Source of the DNA: Humidesulfovibrio mexicanus
GTDB taxonomy: Bacteria; Desulfobacterota; Desulfovibrionia; Desulfovibrionales; Desulfovibrionaceae
Assembly: GCF_900188225.1 (NCBI RefSeq)
Contig: NZ_FZOC01000002.1
Span: forward strand, 306,310 to 370,309
Length of the DNA: 64,000 nucleotides
Direction: 5' to 3'
This document shows, one piece after another, positions 39,787 to 48,149 of this stretch. The notes beneath the pieces are model-generated. The model searched no databases, was not told the origin of the DNA, and saw only the letters and a program-made list of their open reading frames with translations. Numbering within the stretch: the first letter of the stretch is position 1; every line of letters starts with the position of its first letter. A program made the position numbers and the translations under genes.

Positions 39787-41100
39787 CTAGTTGGCGTCGG
39801 GCTTCAGCCGGGCCTCGACGCTGCGTGCGTGGGCCTCCAGCCCCTCCAGCCGCGCCAGCCGGGCGATCTTGCCGCCGTGCTCCGTCACATAGGCTGCGGA
39901 CGTGGCGATTATGCTCGATTTTTTGCAAAAACTCTGCACGGAGAGCGCCGAGGAGAAGCGCGCCGTGCCCAGGGTGGGCAGCACATGGTTTGGCCCGGCG
40001 AAATAGTCGCCCACGGGCTCCGGGCAGTGGTGGCCCAGGAAAATGGCCCCGGCGTTGCGGATTTTTCCCAGCAGGGCAAAGGGGTCGGCAACCGCCAGCT
40101 CCAGGTGTTCCGGGGCCAAACGGTTCACAAGCTCGATGCCCGCCTCCGTGTCGTCCGCCACGAGGATGGCGCCCCAGTCCTTGAGGGAGCGCCGGGCCAG
40201 CTCGTGGCGTGGCAGTGTCGCAAGCTGTCTGTCCAAGGCGCTGCGCAGGGCCGTGGCAAGTTTCGGGTTTGTGGTGATGCAGATGGCGGCGGCGAGGGGG
40301 TCGTGCTCGGCCTGGGAGAGCATGTCCGCGGCCAGGTATTCCGGGTCTGCGCTCTCGTCGGCCAGGATGGTGATTTCGCTCGGCCCGGCGATCATGTCGA
40401 TGCCGACCTCGCCCACGAGCAAGGCCTTGGCCGTTGCAACGTAGATGTTGCCTGGCCCGGCGATGACATCGCAGGGGCGGATGGACGCGGTGCCGTAGGC
40501 CAGCGCTGCGATGCCCCAGGCGCTGCCCGCGCGGTGGATCTCCGTGAGGCCGAGGAGTGCTGCCGTGGCGAGAATATACGGGTTGAGCGTCGAATCCTTG
40601 CGCGGCGGGGAGATGACGGCGATGTCGGTCACTCCGGCCACTTGGGCGGGCACGGCGTTCATGATCAGGCTGGAAATGAGCGGAGTTTCGCCACCCTGGC
40701 CGCCGGGCACGTACAGGCCCACGCGGTCCACGGGGCGCACCATCTGCCCGAGCACGGTGCCGTCGGCGCTGGTGGTGAACCAGGACTGTTCGGCCTGCCG
40801 TGCATGGAAGTCGCGCACGCGGGCGATGGCCTCGCGCAGGATGTCCAGATCGGACGCGGCCACGCTTTTGAGGGCCGCCGCAATGTCGCGGTGGGGAACG
40901 CGGAAGCGGCTGGGCAAATTTGGGGCGTCGAAGCGGCGCGTGTAGTCGCGCAGGGCTGTATCGCCGCGTTGCTGCACATCGGCGAGGATGTCGCGCACGC
41001 GCGCGGTGACGTCATTTCCGGGATTCTTGCGTCCGGAAAGCCAGGAGAGCAGGGCGTCCACGTCCATCTCGGCGGGAACGCGCAGGATGCGGCAGGGCAT
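39787..41100 (-). CDS. hisD: Histidinol dehydrogenase
   Basis: The 437-residue zinc enzyme performs the last two steps of histidine synthesis. GLYVPGGQGGETPLISS, IAGPGNIYVATAK and IAGPSEITILAD are family motifs; the zinc and active-site residues follow in SQAEHDPLAA and APEHLEL. ATG at 41100 with AGAGG upstream. The other his genes are not nearby. Confidence 0.96.
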   Translation of the reverse strand: MPCRILRVPAEMDVDALLSWLSGRKNPGNDVTARVRDILADVQQRGDTALRDYTRRFDAPNLPSRFRVPHRDIAAALKSVAASDLDILREAIARVRDFHARQAEQSWFTTSADGTVLGQMVRPVDRVGLYVPGGQGGETPLISSLIMNAVPAQVAGVTDIAVISPPRKDSTLNPYILATAALLGLTEIHRAGSAWGIAALAYGTASIRPCDVIAGPGNIYVATAKALLVGEVGIDMIAGPSEITILADESADPEYLAADMLSQAEHDPLAAAICITTNPKLATALRSALDRQLATLPRHELARRSLKDWGAILVADDTEAGIELVNRLAPEHLELAVADPFALLGKIRNAGAIFLGHHCPEPVGDYFAGPNHVLPTLGTARFSSALSVQSFCKKSSIIATSAAYVTEHGGKIARLARLEGLEAHARSVEARLKPDAN

Positions 41101-41193
41101 GTGGAACCTCTGGATTCGGTGTGGGACGAATGAGACTGGCGTCATGCTAGCGGAAGCGGCGGCAAAAGTCGAGGCAGGCCCCTGCAGGAAGAA

Positions 41194-41226
41194 AAAGGGC
41201 CCGGACCAGATGTCCGAGCCCTTGAG
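41194..41226 (-). terminator. Terminator of porin gene 1
   Basis: Minus strand: AAGGGCTCGGAC, loop, GTCCGGGCCCTT and then TTTC. The stem has two mismatches and the tail is T-rich. It ends the porin transcript before hisD. Confidence 0.8.
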
Positions 41227-41245
41227 AGGTCATGCAAGCCAGCGG

Positions 41246-42724
41246 CTAGAAGAAGTAGTTCAGGCCAACGCCGACCTTGTAGGCGTTGCCGCTGCTTCCG
41301 CTGGCGGCAATGTTGCCCGCGTTGGTAACGGCGCTGGCCCCCCAGGTGGCGGTGTCGAAGTGGGAGTTGATGTAGCCCAGGTACAGGTATGCTGTCAGCT
41401 CGTCGTAGATCTTGTAGCGGGAGTTCAGGTCCACTTCCCAGAGGGAATCCTTTTCGGTGAGAAAGCCCGCGTAGTTCACGCCGCGAAGGTTTACGGTGTT
41501 TTTCAGATAGTCTGCGCTGTTGGTGCCCTTGGCGTAGAGAATGTTCAGATCGTGGGAGAGCTTGTCCACGAAGGAGATGTTTTTAAGGGCGACGCCTGCG
41601 GCCCAGTAGCCCAGGGTGAAGAGCGTGTAGCCCGAAGGGTTGTTGATGGAGCCCGCGAGTTCCAGGCGTTCGCCAAAGAAGAAGGAGCCTGTTCCCACGC
41701 TCCAGTTCTGCGGCACGCCCACCACGGGCATTCGGCCGGAGCGGTCCGGATTTTGTCCGGATTCGCCGGAAGAATAGACGAAGTAGGCCTCGGGCGTCAT
41801 GTAGGAAAGGCCGGTGTAGTCCACGGCCAGATCGGCCATCCAGCCAGCGCGGCCGCCGTCCTTGGTGTTGTTGAAATAGTTGGTGTAGGTGGCCTTGCCG
41901 TAGTGGAAGTCAGCCATGACTTTAAGGGGCAGCTCTTCCGGGATCATGGTGAAGGACGCGCCGCCCCAGTAGCCGCGAACGCCTTCGCTGGTGGAGCTGT
42001 TGGGGCCGGCGAGGCCGAGCAGCGTGGCGGAGTTGAGGTTTGAATTGGTCCCGGCGGCCTGGGATCCGGCATACAGGAACATGCCGTAGGGCGTGATGTT
42101 CATGGTCTGGGTCTTGATGGGCAGCATGGCGAAGGCCGCGTCTGCCGAGGTGCCGGTGCCGTTAATGTTGGCGGTGGAGCCGAAGTTGTTGCTGTCGGCC
42201 GGGCGCACGTACCCGGCGACCAGGCTGACGGAGTCGGTAAGCGGGGTGCTGACCACGGCCGCAGCCACTTGGTCGTCCAGGATGGGGCTGCCGCCGCCGA
42301 AAGCCGCGGGCAGGGTCACCGTTTGAAAGCCTACCGAGATGTTGGTGGCGGTTTCCGGCCATTTGTATTCGATGTAGGCCTTGCGCAGCATGATGTTGCC
42401 GTTGCCTGCACCGTTTGCGCCGGTGGCGGTGCTGTTGGGGGTGCGTCCGGCGCTGATCTGGTAGAGACCAGCACCCCAGTTCTGCGTGCCGATCTGGGTG
42501 TCCAGAATGCCGCGCAGGTTTTCGTTGGCCGTGAAGGTGAAAGCCGTGCGCAGCTTTTCTTCTATGGAGAAGGCGTTTGACCGGGATGCGTTGAAGTCCC
42601 AGTTGGAGCGGCTCACCGCCTCAATCCACCAGTAGCCCCTGGCTTTGATATCAGCAGCCTGCGCAACCGAACAAAGCCCCAATGCCAGCAGGACCGCCGC
42701 AGCCAACGATGTCATCCGTTTCAT
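41246..42724 (-). CDS. Outer-membrane porin, Desulfovibrio type (copy 1)
   Basis: The 492-residue protein has a signal peptide ending SVAQA and a beta-barrel pattern ending in a terminal aromatic (GLNYFF), a BAM signal. It shares long matches with the next two genes, including YQISAGRTPN, MLRKAYIEYKWP and PAAFGGGSPILDDQV. ATG at 42724 with GAGGAG upstream. It is the most divergent of the three paralogues. Role: general or anion-selective diffusion pore. Confidence 0.88.
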   Translation of the reverse strand: MKRMTSLAAAVLLALGLCSVAQAADIKARGYWWIEAVSRSNWDFNASRSNAFSIEEKLRTAFTFTANENLRGILDTQIGTQNWGAGLYQISAGRTPNSTATGANGAGNGNIMLRKAYIEYKWPETATNISVGFQTVTLPAAFGGGSPILDDQVAAAVVSTPLTDSVSLVAGYVRPADSNNFGSTANINGTGTSADAAFAMLPIKTQTMNITPYGMFLYAGSQAAGTNSNLNSATLLGLAGPNSSTSEGVRGYWGGASFTMIPEELPLKVMADFHYGKATYTNYFNNTKDGGRAGWMADLAVDYTGLSYMTPEAYFVYSSGESGQNPDRSGRMPVVGVPQNWSVGTGSFFFGERLELAGSINNPSGYTLFTLGYWAAGVALKNISFVDKLSHDLNILYAKGTNSADYLKNTVNLRGVNYAGFLTEKDSLWEVDLNSRYKIYDELTAYLYLGYINSHFDTATWGASAVTNAGNIAASGSSGNAYKVGVGLNYFF

Positions 42725-42832
42725 GCAAAATTCTCCTCGCCACGAGATTTGAAACAGTCGCAATGTAAGTAAACACTCCTAACTTGAAACGTGTGGAAAA
42801 TCAAGGATGAAATGCAAATATGCTGAGGCAGC

Positions 42833-42869
42833 AAAAAAACGAAGGGGCCGGAACTTTCGTTCCGGCCCC
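42833..42869 (-). terminator. Terminator of porin gene 2
   Basis: Minus strand: an 11-bp perfect stem GGGGCCGGAAC / GTTCCGGCCCC with a GAAA tetraloop, then TTCGTTTTTTT. Confidence 0.95.
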
Positions 42870-42898
42870 GAAGTGAGCGTCAGGCGGTTCGTGATGAA

Positions 42899-44365
42899 CT
42901 AGAAGGTGTACTTGAGGCCGAGGGCCACGCGGTACGCGTTCTTGGTCAGCATGTCGTCGTTGCCGTAGTTGGCGTTGACCTGGCGCCAGGTGTCCTTGTC
43001 GATGTCGGCGTTGATGTAGCCGAGGTCGAGGATCAGATCCAGACCCTGGTAGATCTTGTACTTGTTCTGCAGGTCGATCTCGAACAGGCTGTCCTTGTCG
43101 GTCAGCATCACGCCGTAGTTGCGGTTGACGGAGCGGGCGATGGCGTCGTGGTCGTTGGTGCCCTTCACGTACATCACGTTCACGGTGTGGCTGAAGTTGT
43201 CGAACAGCTTGATGTCCTTCAGGGCGAAGCCGGTGGCCCAGAAGCCCATGCTGTTGCGGGTGCCGCCGCCGTTGGAGCCGCCATTGGCGTTGGTGTTGTT
43301 GCCGCTGATCAGGTTGCGGTCGGAGAAGAAGAAGGAGTTGTTGATGGTCCAGCTCTGGGGGTTGCCCATCACCGGCATGCGGCCGTCCTTGTCGTCATTC
43401 TTGCCGTTGCCGGAGGTGTACACGAAGTACACTTCGGGGGTCATCATGGACAGGCCGGTGTAGTCCACGGCCAGGTCGAACAACCAGCCCTGGCGGCCAC
43501 CGTCGGTGGAATCGGGCAGGGTGTAGTTGCTGTAGGTGACCTTGCCGTAGTTGAAGTCGGCCATGACCTTGAAGGGCTCAAGGGCGGTCATGGTGAAGGC
43601 GACGCCGCCCCAGTAACCGCGGGCGCCCACGGAGGCGTTGGCGCCAAAGCTGTTGAAGCCGATGGTGGTGGCGGGGCCGGCATTGGTGCCAGCAGCCTGA
43701 CGGCCAGCGTACATGTACGCGGCAAACGGGGTGATGTTGAAGCCGGAGAAGTCGACCGGCACGGCGGCGAAGGCCACGTCACCCTGGGTGCCGTTGCCAG
43801 CAACGTTGGCGGTGGAGCCGAAGTTGTTGGCGTCGTAAGGACGGGCGTAACCGGCCAGCAGCTTCACGTTGTCGGTGATGGGGGTGCTCACCACGGCCGC
43901 GCCCACCTGGTCATCCAGAATGGCGCTGCCGCCGCCGAAGGCGGCAGGAAGCGCCACGGTCTGGAAGCCCACCAGGAAGTTCACTTTGGTGTCGGGCCAC
44001 TTGAAGTCGATGTAGCCCTTGCGCAGCATGATGTTGCCGTTGCCTGCGCTGTTGGAGCCGGTGGCGGTGTCATTGGGGGTGCGGCCGGCGCTGATCTGGT
44101 ACAGGCCATTGCCCCAGGAGTTGGAGCCGATCTGGGTCTCGAGGACGCCCTTCAGGTTCTCGTTGGCGATGAACTGGAAGGCGGTGCGGATCCGCTGCTC
44201 GATGTGGAAGCTCTTGTCCTTGTCCAGGGTCGTGAAGTTCATGGAATTGTTCCAGTACGAATCGATCTGGAACGCACCGGTGGCCTTGATCTCGGCCGCC
44301 TGGGCAAAGCCGGTGAAGCCCAGGACGAACAAGGAGGCCAATCCAAGCATCTTCATTTTTTTCAT
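42899..44365 (-). CDS. Outer-membrane porin, Desulfovibrio type (copy 2)
   Basis: The 488-residue porin has a signal peptide ending GFAQA and a C-terminal beta-strand ALGLKYTF. It shares the family blocks YQISAGRTPNDTATG, KGYIDFKWPDTKVNF and PAAFGGGSAILDDQV with copies 1 and 3. ATG at 44365 with GGAAGGATAAC upstream. Its own strong terminator and separate leader make it a single-gene unit, probably highly expressed. Confidence 0.88.
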   Translation of the reverse strand: MKKMKMLGLASLFVLGFTGFAQAAEIKATGAFQIDSYWNNSMNFTTLDKDKSFHIEQRIRTAFQFIANENLKGVLETQIGSNSWGNGLYQISAGRTPNDTATGSNSAGNGNIMLRKGYIDFKWPDTKVNFLVGFQTVALPAAFGGGSAILDDQVGAAVVSTPITDNVKLLAGYARPYDANNFGSTANVAGNGTQGDVAFAAVPVDFSGFNITPFAAYMYAGRQAAGTNAGPATTIGFNSFGANASVGARGYWGGVAFTMTALEPFKVMADFNYGKVTYSNYTLPDSTDGGRQGWLFDLAVDYTGLSMMTPEVYFVYTSGNGKNDDKDGRMPVMGNPQSWTINNSFFFSDRNLISGNNTNANGGSNGGGTRNSMGFWATGFALKDIKLFDNFSHTVNVMYVKGTNDHDAIARSVNRNYGVMLTDKDSLFEIDLQNKYKIYQGLDLILDLGYINADIDKDTWRQVNANYGNDDMLTKNAYRVALGLKYTF

Positions 44366-44469
44366 TGTTATCCTTCCCTCTTTTGCGGTTACGTAAACCA
44401 CCCTGACGCATGCTTGCAGAACAGGTCTATCCCAATGGTTCCATGGTTTGCAAGAGAAATATTGACTCG

Positions 44470-44504
44470 GGTTCAATTTTTTTTATCGTATCCTTTTTTG
44501 AACC
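44470..44504. repeat. Inverted repeat upstream of porin 2
   Basis: GGTTCAA (44470-44476) and TTGAACC (44498-44504) flank a 21-nt AT-rich spacer, about 105-140 nt upstream of the porin 2 ATG. It could be a regulator site. Confidence 0.4.
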
Positions 44505-44593
44505 TGTGACGATGAGGTTACAAAATTGATATGAAGTGCACCAGTCAGGCCGTATTCGGTTCGCCGTAGCCGTTAGCCGAAAAAGCCCCAAAA

Positions 44594-44621
44594 AAAAGGC
44601 CGACGCCTTGCGGCGTCGGCC
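44594..44621 (-). terminator. Terminator of porin gene 3
   Basis: Minus strand: a 10-bp perfect stem GGCCGACGCC / GGCGTCGGCC with a GCAA tetraloop and eight Ts. Confidence 0.95.
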
Positions 44622-44643
44622 TGAATCATTGGCTTGCCCGGGA

Positions 44644-46089
44644 CTAGAAGCTGTAGTTGAGCATGAAGGTGGCCTTGTAGGCGTCCTTGCTCAGCTTGTC
44701 GCGGTCGCCACCCATGACAGGACCCCAAACGTCCTTGTCGAAGTCGGCGTTGATGTAGCCGAGTTCCAGACCGAGGGAGAGCTCCTCGTAGATCTGGTAC
44801 TTGCTGTTCAGGTCGATTTCGACCAGGGAGTCCTTGGTGGTCAGCATGTTGCCGTAACCGGTGGTGCCGATCTTGCCGACAACGTCCTTGTCGTTGGTGC
44901 CCTTGAAGTAGATCAAGTGGAAGGTGTGGGACAGCTTGTCGATGAACTTGATATCCTTCAAGGACAGGCCGGCAGCCCAGAAGCCCAGGTTGCTGGTGTT
45001 GTCGGTGCCAGCGCCGCCGGGAGCGGTGTAGGAATTGGCCAGGGTGTCGCCGCCCTGCATCCAGAAGGTGCCGTAGGCCCAGTTCTCACCGGACATGGAG
45101 GGCATGCGCTCGGACTTCTGTCCGTCCTTGCCTTCACCGGAGCTGTACGCGAAGAACACGCTCGGGGTCATGAAGGACAGGCCGGTGTAGTCGACGGCGA
45201 GGTCGGCCAGCCAACCGCTGCGGCCGGAACCGCCGTTGGTGGCGGCGCTGTCGTTGGTGGCGCGGCCGTAGTTGAAGTCGGCCACAACCTTGAAGGGATC
45301 AAGGGCGGTCATGGTGAAGGCGGCGCCGCCCCAGTACGCGCGGGTGCCGTACGCGGTGGCGGTGTCCAGGGTCTTCATGCCGGAGAGCTGGTTGGCGCCG
45401 ACACCGGTGTTGACGGTGTTCGCGCCAGCGTAGGCGTAGGCGAAGAAGGGCTGCACCTTGAAGCCGGTGAAGTCCAGGTTGGCGTACAGGAACGCGGCGT
45501 CAGTGCTGGTGCCAGCGTAGTTGATGTTGGCGGTGGCGCCGAAGTTGTTGGAGTCCAGGGGACGGGCGAAGCCGCCGACCAGGCTGATGTTGTCGGTGAC
45601 GGGCACGATAGCCGCAGCGCCGGCAACGTGGTCGTCCAGGATGGCGCTGCCGCCGCCGAAGGCCGCGGGCAGGGTCAGGCTCTGGTAGCCCACCAGGAAC
45701 TTCACCTTGGTGTCGGGCCAGTTGAAGTCGAGGTAGCCCTTGCGCAGGATCAGGTTGCCGTTGCCAGCGGACAGGGAGCCGGTGGCGGTGGCGTTGGGGG
45801 TGCGGCCGGCGCTGATCTGGTACAGGCCATTGCCCCAAGAGTTGGTGCCGATCTGGGTCTCGAGGACGCCCTTCAGGTTCTCGTTGGCGATGAACTGGAA
45901 GGCGGTGCGCATGCGCTGGCCGATGGAGAAGCTGTTGTCCTTGGTCTGACGGTTGAAGTCGTTGTCGCCCGTGAAAGCGGCATCGACCTGCCAGGCGCCG
46001 GTGGCCTTGATGCTGGCCGCGTTGGCGGTGGTGGCGCCCATGACGAGGCCGGCCACCAGGGCCAGAGAGAGAGCGAATCTCTTTTTCAT
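44644..46089 (-). CDS. Outer-membrane porin, Desulfovibrio type (copy 3)
   Basis: The 481-residue porin has a signal peptide ending TTANA and ends in a beta-strand FMLNYSF. It is closest to copy 2, sharing KGVLETQIG, YQISAGRTPNATATGS and DFNWPDTKVKFLVGYQ. ATG at 46089 with AAAGGAAGG upstream. It is the first of three tandem paralogues and has a separate terminator. The order suggests repeated duplication. Confidence 0.88.
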   Translation of the reverse strand: MKKRFALSLALVAGLVMGATTANAASIKATGAWQVDAAFTGDNDFNRQTKDNSFSIGQRMRTAFQFIANENLKGVLETQIGTNSWGNGLYQISAGRTPNATATGSLSAGNGNLILRKGYLDFNWPDTKVKFLVGYQSLTLPAAFGGGSAILDDHVAGAAAIVPVTDNISLVGGFARPLDSNNFGATANINYAGTSTDAAFLYANLDFTGFKVQPFFAYAYAGANTVNTGVGANQLSGMKTLDTATAYGTRAYWGGAAFTMTALDPFKVVADFNYGRATNDSAATNGGSGRSGWLADLAVDYTGLSFMTPSVFFAYSSGEGKDGQKSERMPSMSGENWAYGTFWMQGGDTLANSYTAPGGAGTDNTSNLGFWAAGLSLKDIKFIDKLSHTFHLIYFKGTNDKDVVGKIGTTGYGNMLTTKDSLVEIDLNSKYQIYEELSLGLELGYINADFDKDVWGPVMGGDRDKLSKDAYKATFMLNYSF

Positions 46090-46328
46090 GTTTCCTTCCT
46101 TTGCTTGAATCGTTGAGAGCGAGCCTTTGCCATATCTTGACGAACAGTCTTTATCCGTATTTTTCCCGCTACGCAAGGTTTTGGAGGCAGAAAATCACGA
46201 CTGGGTCAAAAAAATTTTACCGTCCAGTTTTTTTTCTTTGCGCTGCGTATGGCCTTTGGGTAGGTTGGACAGGCCGCAAGGCGACATGCTTCTGTAACCT
46301 TTATGCCCCGCAATCGACACGGAACCTT

Positions 46329-48149
46329 GTGGAATTCATAGCCAAAGACTATCCCGATAGCCCCGGCGTCTATCTGATGAAGGACGATTCCGGGCGCATC
46401 ATCTATGTGGGCAAGGCGGTGAGCCTGCGCAAAAGGTTGTCTTCGTATTTTCGCGCCGGTGCCGATCACTCCCCGAAAACGCGGGCGCTTGTGGCGCGCA
46501 TCGCCCGTGTGGATTTTCTGCTCGTCTCCACCGAAAAGGAGGCGCTGCTGCTGGAAGAAAGCCTCATCAAGAAGCACCGGCCGCGCTACAACATCGTCCT
46601 GCGCGATGACAAGCGCTCCCTGTTGTTCCGGTTGGACAAGGCTGCGGCCTTCCCCCGCCTGACCATGACGCGCCACGTGGTGCGCGACGGCTCCGCCTAT
46701 TTCGGTCCCTACGCCTCGGCCTCGGCCGCCCGGGCCACGCAGAAGCTGGTAGGGGGCATATTCCGCCTGCGCAAGTGCTCCGACACGGTGTTCAAGAACC
46801 GCGTGCGGCCCTGCCTGTATTTCCAGTTGGACCAGTGCCTGGCCCCCTGCGTGCTTCCCGTGGACAGGGACGAATACATGGCCCTCGTGCGGCAGGTGGA
46901 GCAGTTTCTCTCTGGCCGGTCGCAGTCCCTTGTGCGCGACCTGCGCCGCCGCATGGACAAGGCGGCGGGCGACATGCGGTATGAGGACGCGGCGCGCCTG
47001 CGCGATCAGATCCGCGCCATTGAGGCCACGCTGGAGAGCCAGGCCTCGGTGCTGCGCGACGCCCTGGACCGCGACGTGGTCGCCGTGGCCCAACTGGCGG
47101 AGGAAGGGCTTGGAGTGGGCCTGCTGTTCGTGCGCGGGGGCAAGCTTCTTGAGCAGAAGACCTTCCATTGGTCCGGCCTCGGCGCGAGTGAGGCCGCAGA
47201 CGCACTGGAGAGCTTTCTCGCCCAGTTCTATGGCGCGCAGCGCTACATTCCCGGCCGCGTGGTCCTGTCGCACCCGCCGGAGACCACCTCACTGGCCGAG
47301 GTGCTCGCCGAGCGCCGGGGAGGTCCGTGCCGGGTCTCGGCCCCGCGCGGTGACGACGAGCGCCGCTTGCTGGACCTGGCGCTCAATCTGGCGCGCACGG
47401 CCCACCGTACGGACGGCGTTCAGGACGTGGCTTCCGTTCTCGAACAGGCCCTGGGCTTGCCGGGGCCGCCGTTGCGCGTGGAGTGCGTGGACATCTCGCA
47501 TTTGGGCGGCAGCGGGGTGCGCGCGGGGGTGGTGGTGTTCGAGAACGGGGAAGAGCGCAAGGAGGACTTCCGCACCTATGCCCTGCCCGGCGTGGAGGGC
47601 AGCGGCGACGACTACGCCGCGCTGGCCCAGTGGGCCGAGCGGCGCGCCCAGTCCGGGCCGCCCTGGCCGGATCTGCTGCTCATCGACGGCGGTCGCGGCC
47701 AGCTTGCCGCAGTGACCGCGGCCTTGGCCCAGGCCCTGCCGGACACGCCCCTGGAGTGCGCGTCCATCGCCAAGGGGCCGAGCCGCCGCGCGGGCGAGCT
47801 GGAGGACCGCGTGTTCCGCCCAGGCAGGCGCAACCCCGTGGCCCTCAAGCCGGGCAGTCCGGCCCTGCTTTTTCTGCAACGCGTGCGCGACGCCGCCCAC
47901 CGCTTCGTCATCGGCAGGGGCAGGGCGGCCACGCGCAGGCGGTCCCTGTCCGGGGAGCTGTTGGCCCTGCCCGGCGTTGGCCCCAAGACCGCGCGACACC
48001 TCTTCGACCATTTCGGCAGCGTGAAGGCCATCCGCGCAGCCAGCGTGGAAGCGTTGGCCGCCGTGCCCGGCCTCGGCCCGGCCAAGGCCGCGCGCCTGCG
48101 CCAGGCTTTTGATGGCGCGCAGGCCGAAACGTCCCGTCAGGAGTCCTGA
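46329..48149 (+). CDS. uvrC: Excinuclease ABC subunit C
   Basis: The 606-residue nuclease makes the dual incisions of nucleotide excision repair. It has the GIY-YIG domain (GVYLMKDDSGRIIYVGKA, residues about 12-30), a UVR motif near 203-230 (YEDAARLRDQIRAI), the RNase H-like domain (VECVDISHLGG, LLIDGGRGQL) and C-terminal helix-hairpin-helix motifs (LLALPGVGPKTARHL). GTG at 46329 gives the family start; the frame is open further upstream but without UvrC similarity. No SOS box was found in front. Confidence 0.95.
   Translation: MEFIAKDYPDSPGVYLMKDDSGRIIYVGKAVSLRKRLSSYFRAGADHSPKTRALVARIARVDFLLVSTEKEALLLEESLIKKHRPRYNIVLRDDKRSLLFRLDKAAAFPRLTMTRHVVRDGSAYFGPYASASAARATQKLVGGIFRLRKCSDTVFKNRVRPCLYFQLDQCLAPCVLPVDRDEYMALVRQVEQFLSGRSQSLVRDLRRRMDKAAGDMRYEDAARLRDQIRAIEATLESQASVLRDALDRDVVAVAQLAEEGLGVGLLFVRGGKLLEQKTFHWSGLGASEAADALESFLAQFYGAQRYIPGRVVLSHPPETTSLAEVLAERRGGPCRVSAPRGDDERRLLDLALNLARTAHRTDGVQDVASVLEQALGLPGPPLRVECVDISHLGGSGVRAGVVVFENGEERKEDFRTYALPGVEGSGDDYAALAQWAERRAQSGPPWPDLLLIDGGRGQLAAVTAALAQALPDTPLECASIAKGPSRRAGELEDRVFRPGRRNPVALKPGSPALLFLQRVRDAAHRFVIGRGRAATRRRSLSGELLALPGVGPKTARHLFDHFGSVKAIRAASVEALAAVPGLGPAKAARLRQAFDGAQAETSRQES

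Noticed and set aside
46101-46328. Upstream extension of uvrC by 76 codons
   Set aside because: The extra residues have no UvrC similarity and cover the promoter region of the divergent porin; family members start about 10 residues before GVYLM.
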